From: Glandiceps talaboti
Lineage: Eukaryota; Hemichordata; Enteropneusta; Spengelidae
Reading direction: 5' to 3'
Assembly (NCBI RefSeq): GCF_964340395.1
Contig: NC_135567.1
Location: 558,883-622,882, forward strand
DNA: 64,000 nt
Shown here piece after piece: positions 61,026-64,000 of this stretch. How positions within the stretch are numbered: the stretch's first letter is position 1; each line of letters begins with the position of its first letter. The position numbers and the translations under genes are program-made. The notes below the pieces were generated by a model. It was not told the DNA's origin. It did no database searches and saw only the letters and a program-made list of their open reading frames with translations.

Positions 61026-61039
61026 TAATGGCAGGAGAC

Positions 61040-61325
61040 ATCAACTGCATATCACTGAATGTTATATACGGTAAAATATGCAAACCATGTCATTTCCTCC
61101 TCTATATCGGTGAAACTGGCCTCGGATGATAAAAACGTATGTGCATTAATGCGACACTAGATCCAACACAAGTACAGTAGTCACCAAACACTTTAATACC
61201 CATAATCAAAGTTTCACAGATATTATATTAATTTGTATCTCCAAGTTCTTTTCCCGTGATGCTCTAGTCAGAAAAAGCCTTGGTTGCATGTAGTACACTC
61301 AATCCACCTGGCATCAACAAAAGCA
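61040..61325 (+). mobile_element. Degenerate GIY-YIG (Penelope-like) fragment
   Basis: One + frame reads NVIYGKICKPC...LLYIGETGLG. It resembles the GIY-YIG endonuclease core of Penelope-like elements (hydrophobic-IY-x-(I/L)-x-C-x-x-C, then YIGET). A shifted frame further on gives HFNTHNQSFTDIILICISKF then FSRDALVRKSL, which also fits the usual continuation of that domain. Stops and frameshifts show it is dead. No reverse transcriptase portion is seen. Confidence 0.5.
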
Positions 61326-61589
61326 CTAGTAGTCACCCAGCCAGGGTGCCATACCTTGTTTTTTAATCACACTTAAGGAGATCTTTCTCTAACATCACTT
61401 TATATATTTATATTTTTTAATTTTATTTGTCATATGCTAAGAAAGCATTGGAAATTGATTTATCAAATGAGTTCATAAAAAAACAAAACAGGAATAAAAC
61501 TAAGAATATAAAAGAATGACACAACAGACAATAAAACACACACGATACTAAAAACAATATTAAGACAAGTTATAATAAAACAGGCGGTA
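61326..61589. other. AT-rich spacer
   Basis: AT-rich sequence between two decayed elements, with no exon or repeat structure I can support. Confidence 0.5.
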
Positions 61590-62240
61590 GATGTCTATGT
61601 TCGGTTTAAAATACGGATCGCAGATGAATAAAACCTCTTCCTAATACGTTCTGTTCTTGTTCTGATGGTCCTATACCGCCTACTAGAGGGTCAAAGTTTA
61701 AAGAAATCATGTGCTGGGTGGCTAGAATCCTGAATAATGGCTTTTGCTTTGTGCATAGTACGTGACTTATAAATGGAATGTAATGATTGCAATTCTGTGC
61801 CGATGATTCTTTGTGCTGTCTGCACAACCCGCTCAAGTGTATTTAATTCATTCTTGGATATATTATTGAACCAGACTGTGATAGCATATGTTAAAATACT
61901 CTCTATAACACTACGATAAAAGTTGAATAGAATGGAATTACTCATGCCAATTTTCTTCAAAAATGCCTCAGAAAATATAGACGTTGTTGTGCCTTCTTCA
62001 CCAGGTAATCAGTATTAGTTTACCAAGACAAACGATTTGAAAGTTGAATGCTTAAACTTAAATATAGAAACAATTTCAACTGTTCTATCACTGATGTTAA
62101 TCAGAGCATGAGTCATATTGCACTCCCTAAAATCGATGATTATTTCTTTGGTTTTGTTAACATTCAGTTCAAGATTGTTGACACTACACCGTGGCCAGTT
62201 TGCCAAATTTTCAATTTCACTCCTATACGCACTCCTACGC
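61590..62240 (-). mobile_element. LINE 3' fragment (end of reverse transcriptase ORF)
   Basis: On the minus strand, 62206-62015 encodes NNLELNVNKTKEIIIDFR, the conserved block just after the RT palm in several LINE clades. 61960-61606 encodes LFNFYRSVIESILTYAITVW, then ERVVQTAQRIIG, then KAKAIIQDSSHPAHDFFKL. This matches the C-terminal pattern (FYR-x-x-x-ESILTY...TVW; H-P-x-H-x-x-F) of widespread animal LINEs. A frame break separates the two blocks, the 5' part is absent, and the family cannot be fixed by eye. Confidence 0.85.
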
Positions 62241-62467
62241 TCTCTTGTTTTTTAGGTGGGCCATTTTTGCTGTTCTTGTCTTACCGTTTCAGTTGTTGTT
62301 CTTTTTCCTTTTAGTTTACACAGTTTAGCACAGTTTTATTGGATTCATTTTAGCTTTTTGTTCAATTTCTGTATTCTTATTTTTTGCTTCATACTGTTTT
62401 GTATTTTAGCTCTTGTGCCCTGTGCACAGTCGAAACGTCGGGATTCAAATAAAAAGCAGATGTTCTA
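62241..62467. other. Unassigned stretch beside the LINE fragment
   Basis: A pyrimidine-rich segment with an open hydrophobic frame that I take as chance. It ends CAGTCGAAACGTCGGGATTC just before the G/C-tract element. Confidence 0.4.
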
Positions 62468-62640
62468 AGGGACCGGTCAGTTTCTCCAGCCTGGGGGGGG
62501 GGGGGCGGTGGATTCTTAAATCGGGCCGACAAAAAGTCACTGACCCCCCCTATCTGTAAAACCCAAAACAGGCTGAAACCCCCCCCCCCCATCACTTTAT
62601 TCTAAAACATGATGACCCCCCCCCCCCATATATGATATTC
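62468..62640 (+). mobile_element. Dispersed G/C-tract element, copy 3
   Basis: GGGACCGGTCAGTTTCTCCAG is followed by a run of at least 10 G, then blocks of C (CACTGACCCCCCC, GAAACCCCCC, GATGACCCCC). The head matches the copy at 47894. The opposing G and C runs could fold back on each other. No coding sequence is present. Confidence 0.5.
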
Positions 62641-62756
62641 GCATGAGTGACAGGTATTTTTTTGATCATGACTCAGTGTGGACTGCTTTACTGTCTTGTA
62701 TCTACTTTATAAGATCCCGGGTTAGCACTATCATAATTATAATTATTGACTACACA

Positions 62757-63560
62757 GGGTAAATATATTTGAAAAGGAGTTTAATAGCATCTTGACAGTG
62801 AAAGGTAGGGGGAAAGCTTGAGAAGGGAATATGTACAGCTGTCATGGGGGGTCCTAGGGGGTCTCCCCCTAGAAGCCCAGGAGGTTTTTAACTCTGAAAA
62901 GTCAATTTTGAGACTATTCAGACATTTTTAGAAAATCATTTCCAAGCTTTACAAGACAGCACCAACATGTAAAAAGCAACTACATAAGGTTGAAATATTT
63001 TTGAAATATAGTTTAATAGGATCTTGACAGTAAAAGGTAGGGGGGGAGATCTTGAGACTGGGATGTGTACACCTCATGGGTGGGGGTGGGTCCTAGGGGG
63101 TCTCCCCCTAGAAGCCCTGGAGGTTTTTTCCCTGAAAAGTCAATTTTGAGACTATTCAGACCCTTTCAGACAATAATTTCCAAGCCTTACAAGACAACAC
63201 CAACATGTAAAAAACAACTACATAGGGTTGAAATACTTTTGAAATATACTTTGATAGCATCTTGACAGTAAGAGGGGAAGAGCTTGAGACTGGGATATGT
63301 CCACCTCATGCGGGGGGTCTGAGGGGGTCTCCCTCTAGAAGCCCTGAAGGATTTTTACTCTTATAGCCAATATTTACGCTATTTAGACCCTTCAAGCTAT
63401 AACTTAATCAATGCTTTACAAGACAGCAAGTATCAGAAACTATTCTTTATAACTTACACTAAGGGTTGAAATTATATCATCATTATATACATGTAGTAAA
63501 GGTCAGCACATCTAATGGTAGTATCATTGGTAGGGGAGATTTGGAGATTAAGGCAATTTT
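62757..63560 (+). repeat. Satellite-like repeat, about 235 bp monomers, 3-4 diverged copies
   Basis: Landmarks GGTTGAAATATTTTTGAAATATA.TTTAATAG and ATCTTGACAGTAAAAGGTAG, then CTAGGGGGTCTCCCCCTAGA and AGCCC.GGAGG.TTTT recur near 62757, 62989, 63226 and 63465. A shorter, more diverged unit follows at about 63618. Monomers are clearly diverged from each other. The GGGGGTCTCCCCC core is palindromic. A 66-codon frame across it is not supported as a gene. Confidence 0.85.
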
Positions 63561-63572
63561 AGACTATCTTGG

Positions 63573-64000
63573 CAAACATTTCACATCTTGAAAAGACAAT
63601 ATCATCTCAAATTAGAATAGGGTGAAAATATTTAAGAAAAGTTTAATACCATTATGACAGTAAAAAGGTTGTTGGTGCATCTGATTGTTGGTTGAATGCA
63701 TGAGTGACCTCTGGGGGTGAGGAAGTCCTTGGGGTTTTCCCCCTGGCAGATATGGAGTTTTTTGCTTGAGATACTAAGGCAATGTTTAGGTTATTCATAA
63801 CCTTTGAGGTAATATTTCCAAGCTTCGAAAAGCTAACCTAAATGTACGTTTTAAATGAGTTTCCTATATCACATAAAATAGACATGTAACATTAGTATAG
63901 GGGCATTAATATATGTATAATAAAGTCACCGGTATGTTAGAGAACTTTAGGTGGTCATACCTAGTGTATAATAGAAACTGGAATCTGATGAGATGTGGTG
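63573..64000 (+). repeat. Right arm of a 15 kb inverted pair; continues past the window
   Basis: This is the reverse complement of 48409-48840 at high identity, from TTGGCAAACATTTC to the final base. It follows the 235 bp monomers without a break and includes the most diverged monomer(s). The homology is cut by the window edge, so the full element is longer. Confidence 0.9.

Noticed and set aside
62256-62468. Hydrophobic 70-codon frame (many Phe, Leu, Cys)
   Set aside because: Pyrimidine-rich DNA beside transposon remnants; no start context, homologous motif or neighbouring exon.

Overview
The window is from a eukaryote, almost certainly an invertebrate animal. It has GT-AG introns, the 3' part of an M1-family aminopeptidase split over several exons, decayed non-LTR retrotransposons of at least three kinds, a probable Penelope-like fragment, and many mini- and microsatellites in an AT-rich background. 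I cannot name the species; a marine invertebrate (lancelet, acorn worm, mollusc or annelid) would fit. By my estimate about two thirds of the 64 kb is tandem repeat, so most long open frames here are repeat artefacts.

Layout. 1-4085: two abutting minisatellites (61 bp and about 48 bp units). 4.8-6.0 kb: a 1.1 kb (TAG/TAA) microsatellite, followed by a likely last coding exon of an unidentified + strand gene (6102-6212). 6.4-9.1 kb: small dispersed repeats, a foldback element, a second 61 bp minisatellite and an antisense L1-like relic. 9.1-13.2 kb: AT-rich, with no gene I can support. 13.3-37.8 kb: a second + strand gene, modelled as a CpG-containing promoter-like stretch, a signal-peptide exon (13532-13568), a Ser/Thr-rich exon (13929-14012), an antisense LINE in the next intron, and two exons (16733-17222 and 37459-37841) that share one reading frame and encode an acidic, Tyr-rich C-terminal tail. 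The 20.2 kb intron between those two exons is almost entirely two minisatellites (44 bp, then 27 bp). 37.9-47.9 kb: a 9.7 kb array of a 31 bp unit, then a short array with CRE-type TGACGTCA sites.

50.5-60.7 kb, minus strand: the last 213 codons of an aminopeptidase N-like protein, in convergent orientation to the + gene. Its penultimate coding exon is present twice (exon A 51990-52071, exon B 51176-51257). Both copies are 82 nt and have the same phases. Using both, or neither, breaks the frame, so exactly one must be used. The 3' splice site of exon B is the end copy of a 37 bp minisatellite that carries an acceptor-like motif in every unit. Another exon of this gene (55982-56122) can be skipped in frame and sits between complementary (CATA)n and (TATG)n tracts. 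The other introns hold 61 bp and 64 bp minisatellites and foldback elements. The N-terminal exons, with the zinc site, must lie beyond 64000.

60.7-64 kb: a GIY-YIG (Penelope-like) fragment, a LINE 3' fragment, and a roughly 235 bp satellite-like repeat. The last 430 bp of the window is an inverted copy of 48409-48840, so the visible aminopeptidase exons lie between the two arms of a 15 kb inverted pair.
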